The notes under the pieces: generated by a model
What the model saw: the letters and a program-made list of their open reading frames with translations, nothing else
Told to the model about the DNA's origin: nothing
Databases searched by the model: none
Program-made: the position numbers and the translations under genes
NCBI GenBank assembly: GCA_947479475.1
Contig: CANJZW010000046.1
Location: forward strand, 1-36,858
Source of the DNA: Chthoniobacteraceae bacterium
Lineage (GTDB): Bacteria > Verrucomicrobiota > Verrucomicrobiia > Chthoniobacterales > Chthoniobacteraceae
DNA length: 36,858 nt
Direction of reading: 5' to 3'
Part shown: positions 1 to 8,220 of the stretch, one piece after another
Position numbering within the stretch: the first letter of the stretch is position 1
Layout: each line of letters begins with the position of its first letter

Positions 1-170
1 ATGAAACCACTTTCTGAAAAAGACCCGCAAGGGGGTAGGTCGGCACTACAAGCACTTTTGAAAAAACGATGCCTGCAAATGAGGAGCTTGCAACAAAAAG
101 ACTCCCGAAAATAGCCGTTTTTAGACGCGAGTCCGCGAAGTAGGGTTAGGGCCCGAGCTCGGACCCGATT
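1..170. other. Window edge, non-coding or gene tail
   Basis: No recognisable gene. A 37-codon frame starts at base 1 and stops at 112-114; it could be the tail of a gene lying outside the window, or chance. The stretch has a weak inverted repeat (an A-rich arm ending ACG near 60-67 and CGTTTTT at 116-122) with a small TGCAA/TTGCA hairpin inside it. There is also a 10-base palindrome CCGAGCTCGG near 153-162. No function can be assigned. Confidence 0.3.
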
Positions 171-207
171 AAAGAAAAGAGCGCCCTGAATCCCTCAAGG
201 GCGCTCT
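171..207 (-). terminator. Rho-independent terminator of the DUF4912 gene
   Basis: The arms AGAGCGCCCT (178-187) and AGGGCGCTCT (198-207) form a perfect 10-base-pair stem with a 10-base loop. Read on the minus strand the stem is followed directly by a T-rich run (complement of 171-177). It lies about 25 bases beyond the stop codon of the minus-strand gene at 233-1516, so it should end that transcript. Confidence 0.85.
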
Positions 208-232
208 ATCGAATCCGCATGAATCCAACCGA

Positions 233-1516
233 CTAAGCCTGCCGCCGGCCCATCAGCGGCTCCAAATGCGCCGGCTGCGCCGTTGCGCCCACTGCGCCTA
301 CGCGGCGCGTCTGTCTCTGGAAACTCAGGGTGCCGGAGCGCTCCTCCTGGCCGTCCGCCGACACCGCCACGATCGGAACCTCAAAATCCCCGTCTGGCAG
401 CGTGAAGTGGTAACGAAAAGAGCCGTCCGGTTGGAGTTTGATCACCTCTCCGTTAATGCGCACCGTGGCATCGGGCTGGGTGCCGCCATAAAAAATGACC
501 TCTGCATTGAGGTGCATAAAGAAGCCGCGCTCCCGCACCCCAAAAGGCTGCGCACTCCAACTCGCCCCGAACGGGCTGAACAAACTCGAACTGGACGGCC
601 CGAACGCTGCCGCAAGCCGCGCCGAAAGACCGCTGGCAGCTTCACTGTGCAGCTTCTCCTGCAGGGCCTTGCGCAAAAGCCGGTCGATCTCCTCCGAACC
701 CAGTCCCACCACGTTAATCAACGATTCCCCGAGCAACATCGCCAAAAGACGCCGCTGCTCGTCCGTCCACGTCGGCACGGAACCCGAACGCACCTGAATA
801 CGGCCTTCGCCGGTGATCCGGGCGATGGCTTCCAAAAGCGTTTCCCCTTCTCCCATGTGCTGACGCACGAGTTCCTGGAGCTTCTCAAAAGTCAGGCCCT
901 GGGGCACGCTGGCAAAAGGGTCGCCCTCGTTTTCCGGCGCAAGCGCGTCCGCCGGAGTCTTCGCCAAACCCGAGCGCACCAGCCCCTGCCAGAAACCGCG
1001 CCGGTCAAAATACCCGAGTTCCGCCGAATACGTTGCCCCGCCCTCGCGCACAGGCACGTACCAGTTCCGCGCTCCGGGGTGAATTTCCACAAGGGTCTCC
1101 ACCTCTCCAGAGGGGCGCGATACCCGAAGATAATAGGCATGCCGCCCGTCCCTCATTTCCTGCGCTGACACGCGAGACCAGTTCAGATCCCAGTACGAAA
1201 AAAGCCAGCGGGGGTCCCGGGCTGTCAAAAACAAGGCGTCCTGATGGTACGTTTCAGGGAGGGGGCCAAAATCCTCCACCTGTACAGGCGATTGCGCCTG
1301 AAAGGAGGGGGCGTGGACCGGCTGCACAGCGGGGACGCCGGCTTCCTTTTTATCAGCAACCACCTGAACCGGAGCGTTATACTTAACGGCAGAAGGTGCG
1401 GTTTCCATTAAAACCCCCTCGACGAGCGGTTCCTTTGACACCTTGAATTTTCCACCCTTGCGAGTGGCCTGTGTTTTGGGGAGAACGTCAGGATCGGTAG
1501 CGAGTGGATTGCCCAT
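233..1516 (-). CDS. DUF4912 domain protein with C-terminal Ig-like domain
   Basis: A 427-residue protein of unknown biochemical function. Residues 1-90 are low-complexity and rich in Pro, Val and Lys. The DUF4912 core begins near residue 91 and carries the typical DPRWLFSYWDLNW stretch (about 101-113), running to about 180. Residues about 210-310 look helical. The last ~95 residues (from FFMHLNAEVIFYGG) resemble an Ig-like or glucodextranase-B-type beta domain, with the pattern VRINGEV and a following aromatic strand. No signal peptide is evident. From general knowledge, DUF4912 genes often lie near GH57 alpha-glucan enzymes; here one lies two genes away on the other strand. A role in polysaccharide or envelope metabolism is only inferred. 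The gene ends at a strong terminator and shares its upstream region with hisF. Confidence 0.85.
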   Translation of the reverse strand: MGNPLATDPDVLPKTQATRKGGKFKVSKEPLVEGVLMETAPSAVKYNAPVQVVADKKEAGVPAVQPVHAPSFQAQSPVQVEDFGPLPETYHQDALFLTARDPRWLFSYWDLNWSRVSAQEMRDGRHAYYLRVSRPSGEVETLVEIHPGARNWYVPVREGGATYSAELGYFDRRGFWQGLVRSGLAKTPADALAPENEGDPFASVPQGLTFEKLQELVRQHMGEGETLLEAIARITGEGRIQVRSGSVPTWTDEQRRLLAMLLGESLINVVGLGSEEIDRLLRKALQEKLHSEAASGLSARLAAAFGPSSSSLFSPFGASWSAQPFGVRERGFFMHLNAEVIFYGGTQPDATVRINGEVIKLQPDGSFRYHFTLPDGDFEVPIVAVSADGQEERSGTLSFQRQTRRVGAVGATAQPAHLEPLMGRRQA

Positions 1517-1649
1517 AGGTTTCTAATATCCAGAATCGACTGTAATGTAGAGCTCGGTCTTATATCCAGAGGCCCAAATTGTTTTTTTACTAAGAAACGT
1601 CGATTCTTCTCCCCTTTTTACGGCCTCAGGCTGCATTTTGAAGGTTCAC
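1517..1649. promoter_or_regulatory. Divergent intergenic region with paired repeats
   Basis: This 133-base gap separates the divergent DUF4912 and hisF starts, so it should hold promoters for both. It has a perfect 9-base inverted repeat, AGAATCGAC (1532-1540) and GTCGATTCT (1599-1607). It also has a direct repeat ATATCCAGA (1526-1534 and 1562-1570), exactly 36 bases apart, and a 7-T run near 1582-1588. Such paired sites on a divergent promoter could bind a regulator. No consensus -35/-10 pair could be fixed. Confidence 0.45.
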
Positions 1650-2441
1650 ATGCTCACCAAGCGCGTCATTCCCTGTCTCGATGTCCACGACGGAAAAGTC
1701 ACCCGCGGCATCCAATTCGGCCGGGCCGAGGAGGGCGGCCTGCGCAATGTGGGCGACCCGGTCGAACTCGCCGTCCGCTACAACAAGCAAGGGGCGGATG
1801 AAATGGTTTTTTTCGACATCACCGCCAGCGCCCACGGCAGAGCCTCCATGGTGGACGTCATAGAACGCACCGCTGCCCAGTGCTTTATGCCACTCACCGT
1901 AGGCGGTGGCATCCGGGCCGTTGAAGATATGCGCACCATGCTGCAGGCGGGGGCGGACAAAATCAGCATCAACTCCAGCGCCCTCACCAACCCGGAACTC
2001 ATCGCCGCAGGCGCCGAGCGCTTCGGCTCCCAGTGTATTGTCGTCTCCATCGATGCAAAACGGACCCGACCCGACTTTTGGGAGGTGCATTCCCATGGAG
2101 GCCGCAAGGCCACCGGCCTGGATGCCGTCGCCTGGGCCGTCCGCGCCTACGAGCTTGGCGCGGGTGAAATCGTCCTCAACTCCATCGACGCCGACGGCAC
2201 AAAAGCCGGCTACGACTGCGTCATTACGCGACGCGTGAGCGAGTCAGTGGGCGTGCCTGTCGTCGCCAGCGGCGGTGCAGGCAACCTCGACCACATGGCC
2301 GAGGTGCTTTTGGATGGCAAGGCGGACGCCGTCCTCGCCGCCAGCATTTTCCACTACGGGCAGTACACGGTAGCGCAGGTCAAGGCGCACCTCGCCACCA
2401 AGGGAATTCCCGTGCGTCCGGAGCAAACCCTCCTTTCCTAA
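1650..2441 (+). CDS. hisF: Imidazole glycerol phosphate synthase, cyclase subunit
   Basis: HisF is the cyclase half of IGP synthase. Using ammonia supplied by the glutaminase HisH, it converts PRFAR to imidazole glycerol phosphate and AICAR in cytoplasmic histidine synthesis. The protein is a (beta/alpha)8 barrel of 263 residues, a normal length. The two catalytic aspartates are visible: Asp11 in RVIPCLDV and the Asp near residue 135 in VSIDAKR. Phosphate-binding motifs TVGGGIR and ASGGAGN are present. The ATG at 1650 is preferred over a TTG at 1638 because it gives the standard N-terminus [12 protein letters not shown] and has AAGG just upstream. No other his gene is in the window, so hisF is isolated from hisH and hisA here. 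It is followed 46 bases later by the GH57 gene. Confidence 0.97.
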   Translation: MLTKRVIPCLDVHDGKVTRGIQFGRAEEGGLRNVGDPVELAVRYNKQGADEMVFFDITASAHGRASMVDVIERTAAQCFMPLTVGGGIRAVEDMRTMLQAGADKISINSSALTNPELIAAGAERFGSQCIVVSIDAKRTRPDFWEVHSHGGRKATGLDAVAWAVRAYELGAGEIVLNSIDADGTKAGYDCVITRRVSESVGVPVVASGGAGNLDHMAEVLLDGKADAVLAASIFHYGQYTVAQVKAHLATKGIPVRPEQTLLS

Positions 2442-2487
2442 CCCCTTCCCTCTCCTGCGCCCGCCCTCGCGCGAACGCCCCGCCTCC

Positions 2488-4071
2488 ATGGCTCCTCCTG
2501 GCTACCTGGCCCTTGTCCTGCATGCGCACCTGCCCTATGTGCGGCACCCCGAACACGCCCGTTTTTTAGAGGAAGACTGGCTGTACGAGGCGATCACGGA
2601 AACCTACATCCCGCTGCTCGCCCTGCTGGAAGGCCTGGCCAGGGACGCCGTGCCAGCGTCCTTTTCGCTGACCCTCACCCCCACCCTCTGCCACATGCTG
2701 AGGGATCCCCTCCTCTTGGAGCGCTACACCGCCCACTTGGAACGCCTCCTTTCCCTCGCCCGCTCAGAAACGGAGCGGACCCGCAACCAGGGACTTCCCG
2801 AGCAAATCGCCCGCTTCTACCTCGCCCGCCTCGAGGACGTCCACGACGCCTGGCACAACCGCTGGAAACAGGACCTCGTCGCCGGGTTCAACGCTTTCGC
2901 GAACGCCGGCTTTTTGGAGATCATCACCTGCGCAGCCACCCACGGCTTTCTCCCGCTGATGGAAGTCTGCCCAGAGGCCATGCGCGCCCAAGTCCTCATC
3001 GGCCGCGACCACTACCAGGAAACTTTCGGTCGTGCCCCCTCCGGAATCTGGCTGCCCGAATGCGCCTACGTTCCCGGTCTGGACGCCATTCTCCAAGAAG
3101 CCAACTTGCGCTGGTTCGTCATCGACGCCCACGGCCTTATGTTCGGCAGCCCGCGCCCGCGTTACGCGATTTACGCCCCGTGTTATGTACCGGCGGGGCC
3201 CGCCGTTTTCGGGCGCGACCGGGACTCGAGCCGGCAGGTGTGGAGCGCCGAAGAAGGGTATCCAGGCGACCCGGCGTATCGTGACTTTTACCGGGACATC
3301 GGTTTTGATCTGCCTCTCAACACGCTCGAACCTTTCTTCGGCGACCGCCACCGGCGCTTCACGGGCCTCAAGTACCACCGCGTCACCGGCCCCGGCAGCG
3401 AAAAGGACCTCTACAATCGCGATTGGGCGCTGGGGGCAGCCGACCATCACGCCGCTCACTTCCTCAAAGCACGCGTCGATCAAATCGCCCAGCTGCGTTC
3501 TTTCATGAACGTTCCGCCCGTGGTGCTCAGCCCCTTTGACGCGGAGCTTTTCGGCCACTGGTGGTTTGAGGGCCCGGAGTGGCTCAACAGCTTCATCCGC
3601 AAGGCCGCATACGACCAGAAGGAGTTCCAACTCACAACCCCCTCCCGCTACCTCGCCCAGCACGACACCCACCAGCTCGTCGCACCCGCCGCTTCAAGCT
3701 GGGGACACAAAGGATATTGGGAGGTCTGGCTCGAAGAATCCAATGCCTGGATCTACCCGCATCTCCACACCGCCGCACGCCGCATGACAGACCTCGCGCG
3801 CCGCCACATCTCCACCGACTCCCCGGTATTGCTGCGCGCCCTCAAGCAGGCCGCCCGCGAACTGCTCCTCGCTCAGTCCAGCGACTGGGCCTTCCTCATG
3901 AAAACAGGCACCGCCCGCGAGTACGCCACCCGCCGCACCGAGGAGCATCTACACCGCTTCACACGCCTGTACGAACAGCTCAGCTCAAGCGTCATCGACG
4001 AGCCATTCCTTGCAAATTGTGAGTTTAGGGACAACATTTTCCCAAACCTTAACTGGCGCTACTATGCATAA
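2488..4071 (+). CDS. GH57 1,4-alpha-glucan branching enzyme
   Basis: A 527-residue cytoplasmic protein of glycoside hydrolase family 57, matching the bacterial branching-enzyme type (Thermus/Thermotoga-like), which introduces alpha-1,6 branches into glycogen-like glucans. The N-terminal motif LVLHAHLPYVRHP carries the family's conserved His residues. WLPECAY places the expected nucleophile at Glu191, and SPFDAELFGHWW places the expected acid/base at Asp351. These positions closely match those known for the Thermus enzyme. The helical C-terminal DUF1957-type region ends in the aromatic-rich NIFPNLNWRYYA. Amylopullulanase-type GH57 enzymes are the alternative, but the length and the C-terminal region favour branching enzyme. 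Its stop overlaps the start of the next gene by 8 bases, indicating co-translation. Confidence 0.92.
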   Translation: MAPPGYLALVLHAHLPYVRHPEHARFLEEDWLYEAITETYIPLLALLEGLARDAVPASFSLTLTPTLCHMLRDPLLLERYTAHLERLLSLARSETERTRNQGLPEQIARFYLARLEDVHDAWHNRWKQDLVAGFNAFANAGFLEIITCAATHGFLPLMEVCPEAMRAQVLIGRDHYQETFGRAPSGIWLPECAYVPGLDAILQEANLRWFVIDAHGLMFGSPRPRYAIYAPCYVPAGPAVFGRDRDSSRQVWSAEEGYPGDPAYRDFYRDIGFDLPLNTLEPFFGDRHRRFTGLKYHRVTGPGSEKDLYNRDWALGAADHHAAHFLKARVDQIAQLRSFMNVPPVVLSPFDAELFGHWWFEGPEWLNSFIRKAAYDQKEFQLTTPSRYLAQHDTHQLVAPAASSWGHKGYWEVWLEESNAWIYPHLHTAARRMTDLARRHISTDSPVLLRALKQAARELLLAQSSDWAFLMKTGTAREYATRRTEEHLHRFTRLYEQLSSSVIDEPFLANCEFRDNIFPNLNWRYYA

Positions 4072-5329
4072 CAGCCCCGACGGCTTCCGCTCATCCGTGC
4101 CGCTCGCTCTCTGCCTCCTGGCCTTACATTCCCTCGCGCCCGTCACCCGCGCGCTGGACCCCGCACCAACCGCCGTCCAGTCCCCACAACAGAGCCCCTC
4201 CGTTCGCATCACTTTCCTGCCCCCGCCCTTGGATGGAACACTCAGCCTCGCCGTTTTCGACCGCTCCGGAAAACGCGTCCGCTCGCTTCACACCGAAGTC
4301 GCAAACACGGATCTAACCGTTTCCCTCAACGGCCTTAGCACAACCTGGGATGGCAAGGACGACGCCGGCCAGTTGCTGCCGCCCGGAAAATACCGGGTCC
4401 GCGGGCTTGCCGTGGGCGACCTTGAACTCACCGGTGAAGCCTTCCACGGCAACGACTGGGTGGCCGCAGAGGACGGCCCCCATCCCGCCTCCTTTCACAG
4501 CCTGCGCCTGGAAGGCAGCACTCTCGAACTGACCGCCACAGACATCGCCGGACAACTCTGGCGCATCACCGAGTCCGTCTCCGAATCGGACGACACGCCC
4601 CGCTTTGGAAAAATCGCCCCTCCAGCCGAGGGCGCCATCCCTTCAGGCCCGACAAGTTGCGCGGGACGGGAGGGCACGCGTTGGAGCATCGAAAAAGCCT
4701 TGGGGGAAACGGTCATCGTCCAGCTCGATGGAAACTCCGAGGTGCTGCGGCGCTTGAGCGTTGGCGCGGGACAACCCGTGCCCGTTGCGATCGCGGCCTC
4801 CCTTACTGAGGATGAAGTGTTCCTTTTGGAGCAGGACGGCGAACGCTGGCGGGTGCGCGGTCTCCGAAAAAAGGCGGCGCCAGAGCCGGCCCCAGAGACA
4901 ACCCCCGTCCCGGCGCCCACTGCGGCGGCGTCTCCAAGCTGGGAAACTTTTTTTGAGAAGAACCGCTGGCCCTGCACCCAGTTCAGCGATGTGGCCGGGA
5001 GAGTTGGCCGCCCCAAGCCCTTCACGCCCGAACCTCAGGTCTCCATCAAATCCCAGTTCAACCCCCTTCTTGGCGGCGCAAGCACCGACCTCCTTTTGAG
5101 CGTCGGATTTGATGAAGCCGGCAGCTTTCTCAAAACCGCCGACGGCATCCTCCTCAGACGCCTGACAGACACCAAAAAACTGCGTTGGGCCGTCCTCGGT
5201 CACGATGCCCGTCAGCCCGCCGTGGTCCTGCTCCAAAGCGACGGCGCAGTGGTCGAAGAATACCGCATCCTCCAACCCGGCATGCTCATGACCTTCGACG
5301 CCGGCGAATACCAGTGGACCGGCAAATAA
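4064..5329 (+). CDS. Exported protein with FlgD-like Ig domain
   Basis: A predicted 421-residue secreted or periplasmic protein of unknown function. The ATG at 4064 lies inside the last codons of the GH57 gene and is followed by a hydrophobic signal segment (PLALCLLALHSLAP) with likely cleavage near an ALD site. Residues about 45-125 resemble the FlgD-type Ig fold that often precedes propeller-like or substrate-binding regions, with TTWDGKDDAGQLLPPGKY as the diagnostic turn. The rest is beta-rich and could be a partial propeller, interrupted by a Pro/Ala linker (EPAPETTPVPAPTAAASP). An in-frame upstream ATG at 4010 would give a longer N-terminus ahead of the signal segment and is less likely. 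Coupling to a cytoplasmic branching enzyme is odd for an exported protein and may reflect tight packing rather than shared function. Confidence 0.75.
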   Translation: MHNSPDGFRSSVPLALCLLALHSLAPVTRALDPAPTAVQSPQQSPSVRITFLPPPLDGTLSLAVFDRSGKRVRSLHTEVANTDLTVSLNGLSTTWDGKDDAGQLLPPGKYRVRGLAVGDLELTGEAFHGNDWVAAEDGPHPASFHSLRLEGSTLELTATDIAGQLWRITESVSESDDTPRFGKIAPPAEGAIPSGPTSCAGREGTRWSIEKALGETVIVQLDGNSEVLRRLSVGAGQPVPVAIAASLTEDEVFLLEQDGERWRVRGLRKKAAPEPAPETTPVPAPTAAASPSWETFFEKNRWPCTQFSDVAGRVGRPKPFTPEPQVSIKSQFNPLLGGASTDLLLSVGFDEAGSFLKTADGILLRRLTDTKKLRWAVLGHDARQPAVVLLQSDGAVVEEYRILQPGMLMTFDAGEYQWTGK

Positions 5330-5381
5330 GCCGGGACGCGCTGGGACGCTGAGGTAGCCGGCGGCAGCCCCGGCCATGGCC

Positions 5382-8114
5382 CTAATGCGGGGGGATGGGC
5401 GGTTTGCTGGGCGCCGGCGGCAGCGCAAAGGTCGGCTTGTTCCCCAAGGCGCCCAACACGTTCTGCTGGTTCAAATACCAGTCCCGCAATGGCCGGGAGA
5501 GCTGGGACTCCTTGAATTCCCGGAAGTTCTGCACATTCAAGGAGGCGTCGACCATTTCCTTGAGCTGTTTGCCCACATCTGCGCGGGGCTCCGTGGCCCA
5601 ACTCCGGAAGGATCCAGCGCCATCTGCCAGCATCCGCGCCGCAGTGAGCCGGGTCTCCAGTTCGTACCGAAATTCGGCCACCTCCACGAACGACTTGTCG
5701 ACCTTGCCCTTGTGCCTTTTGTCCTCGTTGCGCGCGAGTACGATTTCCTTGGCCACGTCGATGATCCGCTTTTCCAAGCGGGCCACCACATCGTCCTCGG
5801 CCACCTCCTCGAATGCCTGAACGGCGAGATCGCGCGGCGCCTTTTCCAGCTTTTGGCACAGCCTCTTGAGCACCTCTTTTTCAAACTCCGCGAAATATAA
5901 CCGTCCCCGGCGCAAGATCAGATCTTTGTCCTCCTTTGAAAAAGAGGAGGGCTGTTCATCGAGACCCGTAAACTGCGTGTAATCTGGAGATTCCAAGAGC
6001 TTCTCAAGTCGCCCCATGAGCTGTTTGCCGTCGATTTTTGGAATCACCTCCGCCCCGGCAGGCTCGCCCTTAAGCTCCAGTTTTAGCTCGATCGGAAGGT
6101 ACGAAAACACCGCCCGATCCACCCCTCCCAGATTGTCGATCTGCTCATTGAGCGCCTTAAAATGGGCCTGGTACACTTCCTTTTGATTGAGCGGTCCCAC
6201 AAACGGAAAATTCCGCTCCACCCGGAGCGAACGCTGGCCCGCTTTGAACCAGGACAGAAGCCTGCCATAGGCATCCGCTATCCGAGTCGCAGCCCGTTCC
6301 GGCTCCAGACTGAGCTGGTCCAGTGGCCGCTTGTCCTTCGGATCGCGAGGAGCCTTGGCCGCAATGAACTGTTCAATCAGACTGTTGGGCAGATTTTTAA
6401 GATCCTCGCCGATGGAAGCATAAGCTCCCACCAGCGGCTCGCTCCCGTAATCAAAAGGCACCACGTCGCCATACGATCGAATATCCTGGTCTGTGCCAAA
6501 CAGCATCCGTTTGTCGGCCACTTCGTTGCTTGCCAGATACCCCCAGCGAATCGCGGCGCTGTCGTAGGCAAGGACTTCCGCCGTCTTGCGGATTTTGCGT
6601 CCCACCAAAACGGAGGACTTCAAATCCATGTAGTCCATCACTGACGTACAGGGAACGCGGTCGGCAAGCAGCGCGGTGTCATCGTCCTTGAGGTAGGCTG
6701 CAAACCAGTCTGAAAGTTCCTTCTGACTGAGCGTGGAGCCCAGGCTCGCCGCAAAATTATGGCGCAGCCCGAGCACGTGCCCAACCTCGTGCGCCACGAC
6801 CTCGCGCAAGTAATCCCCGGCGACGCGTTTTGCGGCCGCATCGCTGAAAGCCGGATCCGCCAGCGCTCCCTCCAAACCTGCCGCAAAACTTTCCGCGAAA
6901 GCCACCGCATCCACCTCGCAGGCCCGGGCATTGGCAAACAACCCTCCCTGCGCCGACACCCCGGTTTCTTCGCCAAACTTCTTGGGTCCGGGCGCGGGGC
7001 TGGGTGCCGTGGGCGGAACCGCACGCATCGTGCGCAGCAACGCGCGGGCACGGGACCTTCCAGTGAAGGAAAACGTGCTCGTCATGAAAGCCTGTCCACG
7101 CTGCGAAGCCCCAGAGCGGGGATCCACGATGACATCCGCATACGCGAATCCAGCGTTATCCCAGGGCACCCACTGCACCAGACTGAAGCGCGAGTCAGGC
7201 GCAGTCACGCCTTCCGGCGCCTTAGCCGCCTGAACGACCTCCCGCCCAAACGCGCGATTCCAATACAATATCCCGTCCCGCACCGCCCCCTCGTACTCCG
7301 CCGGGGTGTTGGCGCTGTAATGAATCACCACCGGTTTGCGAATATCAAAAAGCGCGATCCGGCTCGCCGTCCGGCCCGTGTTGTTCTCAATCTGCGGATG
7401 CGATTCAAAAAAACGCACATACCTCGAGCTGGCCGGCGTGTGCTCCTTGGTTTGGAAATCGCCAGGCTCGTAGGCGCCAATAAAGTACCGAATCTCAAAA
7501 CGATCCTCCTTGTTCGGATCGTTCTGTCGGTCGCGCACCTGGGCGCTCTGCCGCACCACAAGCTGATTACCCTCCGGACGCACCTCGAAGATACGGCCCT
7601 GTGGGATTTCCAAGGACCGCGCCTGAGCCACCGGGTTCCGCCCGGGAACGCTGCCGGCGGACTCCGAAGTTGCATACCAAATGTCGTTGAAGACTCGCCG
7701 CATCCCCGCGTTGAAATCAATCACCACCGTAGTTTCATTCTGGGAGACAATGGGAAAGGTCGTAAGCAGGCGCCGCGTGGGCAAGTCCTTCGTCACCACC
7801 AGCCCCTCGCTCGACTCGTACAGATCCACGCCATCGTGAAAAACCTCAAACCGGACAATCTTACCCGCGAGAGCCGTGCTCGTCGCGGCAACCATCTGCG
7901 GAATCACCGAAGCTGAAATCAGGAACTCGCCTCCCAACGCGGCCCTCTGCAACGCCACGTGATTGTTCGGTGCGGGCGCCAGCGCGAGCGGCTTTAATGG
8001 AGCCGGAGCCGGCTTTGCTGGGGGCGCGGGCGCCGGGGGCGGGTCCTGGGCTAGGACGGGCTGAAGGGTGGATGCACAAAAGACGGCGGCGAGGCTCAAG
8101 AGGGGTGTCTTCAC
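5382..8114 (-). CDS. Secreted zinc metalloprotease, DUF5117/DUF4953-like
   Basis: A 910-residue exported protease-like protein. The zinc motif HEVGHVLGLRH (residues 442-452) fits the metzincin pattern HExxHxxGxxH, and a Met-turn SVMDY follows with Met near 493, so the active site looks complete. The architecture matches the large bacterial zinc-dependent metalloproteases annotated with DUF5117 and DUF4953. A GTG start at 8114 is chosen because it gives a clear signal peptide (VKTPLLSLAAVF... then LAQ cleavage). Frames upstream of it lack such a signal. A proline/alanine-rich linker (about 24-45) follows the signal. The last ~350 residues are helical and charged. The gene lies 106 bases downstream of alkC in the same direction and converges on the FlgD-like gene. 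Substrates are unknown. Confidence 0.88.
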   Translation of the reverse strand: MKTPLLSLAAVFCASTLQPVLAQDPPPAPAPPAKPAPAPLKPLALAPAPNNHVALQRAALGGEFLISASVIPQMVAATSTALAGKIVRFEVFHDGVDLYESSEGLVVTKDLPTRRLLTTFPIVSQNETTVVIDFNAGMRRVFNDIWYATSESAGSVPGRNPVAQARSLEIPQGRIFEVRPEGNQLVVRQSAQVRDRQNDPNKEDRFEIRYFIGAYEPGDFQTKEHTPASSRYVRFFESHPQIENNTGRTASRIALFDIRKPVVIHYSANTPAEYEGAVRDGILYWNRAFGREVVQAAKAPEGVTAPDSRFSLVQWVPWDNAGFAYADVIVDPRSGASQRGQAFMTSTFSFTGRSRARALLRTMRAVPPTAPSPAPGPKKFGEETGVSAQGGLFANARACEVDAVAFAESFAAGLEGALADPAFSDAAAKRVAGDYLREVVAHEVGHVLGLRHNFAASLGSTLSQKELSDWFAAYLKDDDTALLADRVPCTSVMDYMDLKSSVLVGRKIRKTAEVLAYDSAAIRWGYLASNEVADKRMLFGTDQDIRSYGDVVPFDYGSEPLVGAYASIGEDLKNLPNSLIEQFIAAKAPRDPKDKRPLDQLSLEPERAATRIADAYGRLLSWFKAGQRSLRVERNFPFVGPLNQKEVYQAHFKALNEQIDNLGGVDRAVFSYLPIELKLELKGEPAGAEVIPKIDGKQLMGRLEKLLESPDYTQFTGLDEQPSSFSKEDKDLILRRGRLYFAEFEKEVLKRLCQKLEKAPRDLAVQAFEEVAEDDVVARLEKRIIDVAKEIVLARNEDKRHKGKVDKSFVEVAEFRYELETRLTAARMLADGAGSFRSWATEPRADVGKQLKEMVDASLNVQNFREFKESQLSRPLRDWYLNQQNVLGALGNKPTFALPPAPSKPPIPPH

Positions 8115-8220
8115 AATGCCCGCTTTCTTTAGCGGAGTCCCCCGCGTTTTGCTCGCCCTTTCACAAGGAAAGATCTCCACCTCCGCGACTCAAGACTCAG
8201 GCGCTCAAAAGCCGGAAACC

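Noticed and set aside
2764-3672. Long open frame antisense to the GH57 branching enzyme gene (about 302 codons).
   Set aside because: The sense protein has complete catalytic motifs; the antisense frame is a codon-bias shadow in GC-rich DNA with no family features.
6759-7916. Long open frame antisense to the metalloprotease gene (about 385 codons).
   Set aside because: Composition is Arg/His/Pro-rich without domain motifs; the minus-strand protease has an intact zinc site and signal peptide.
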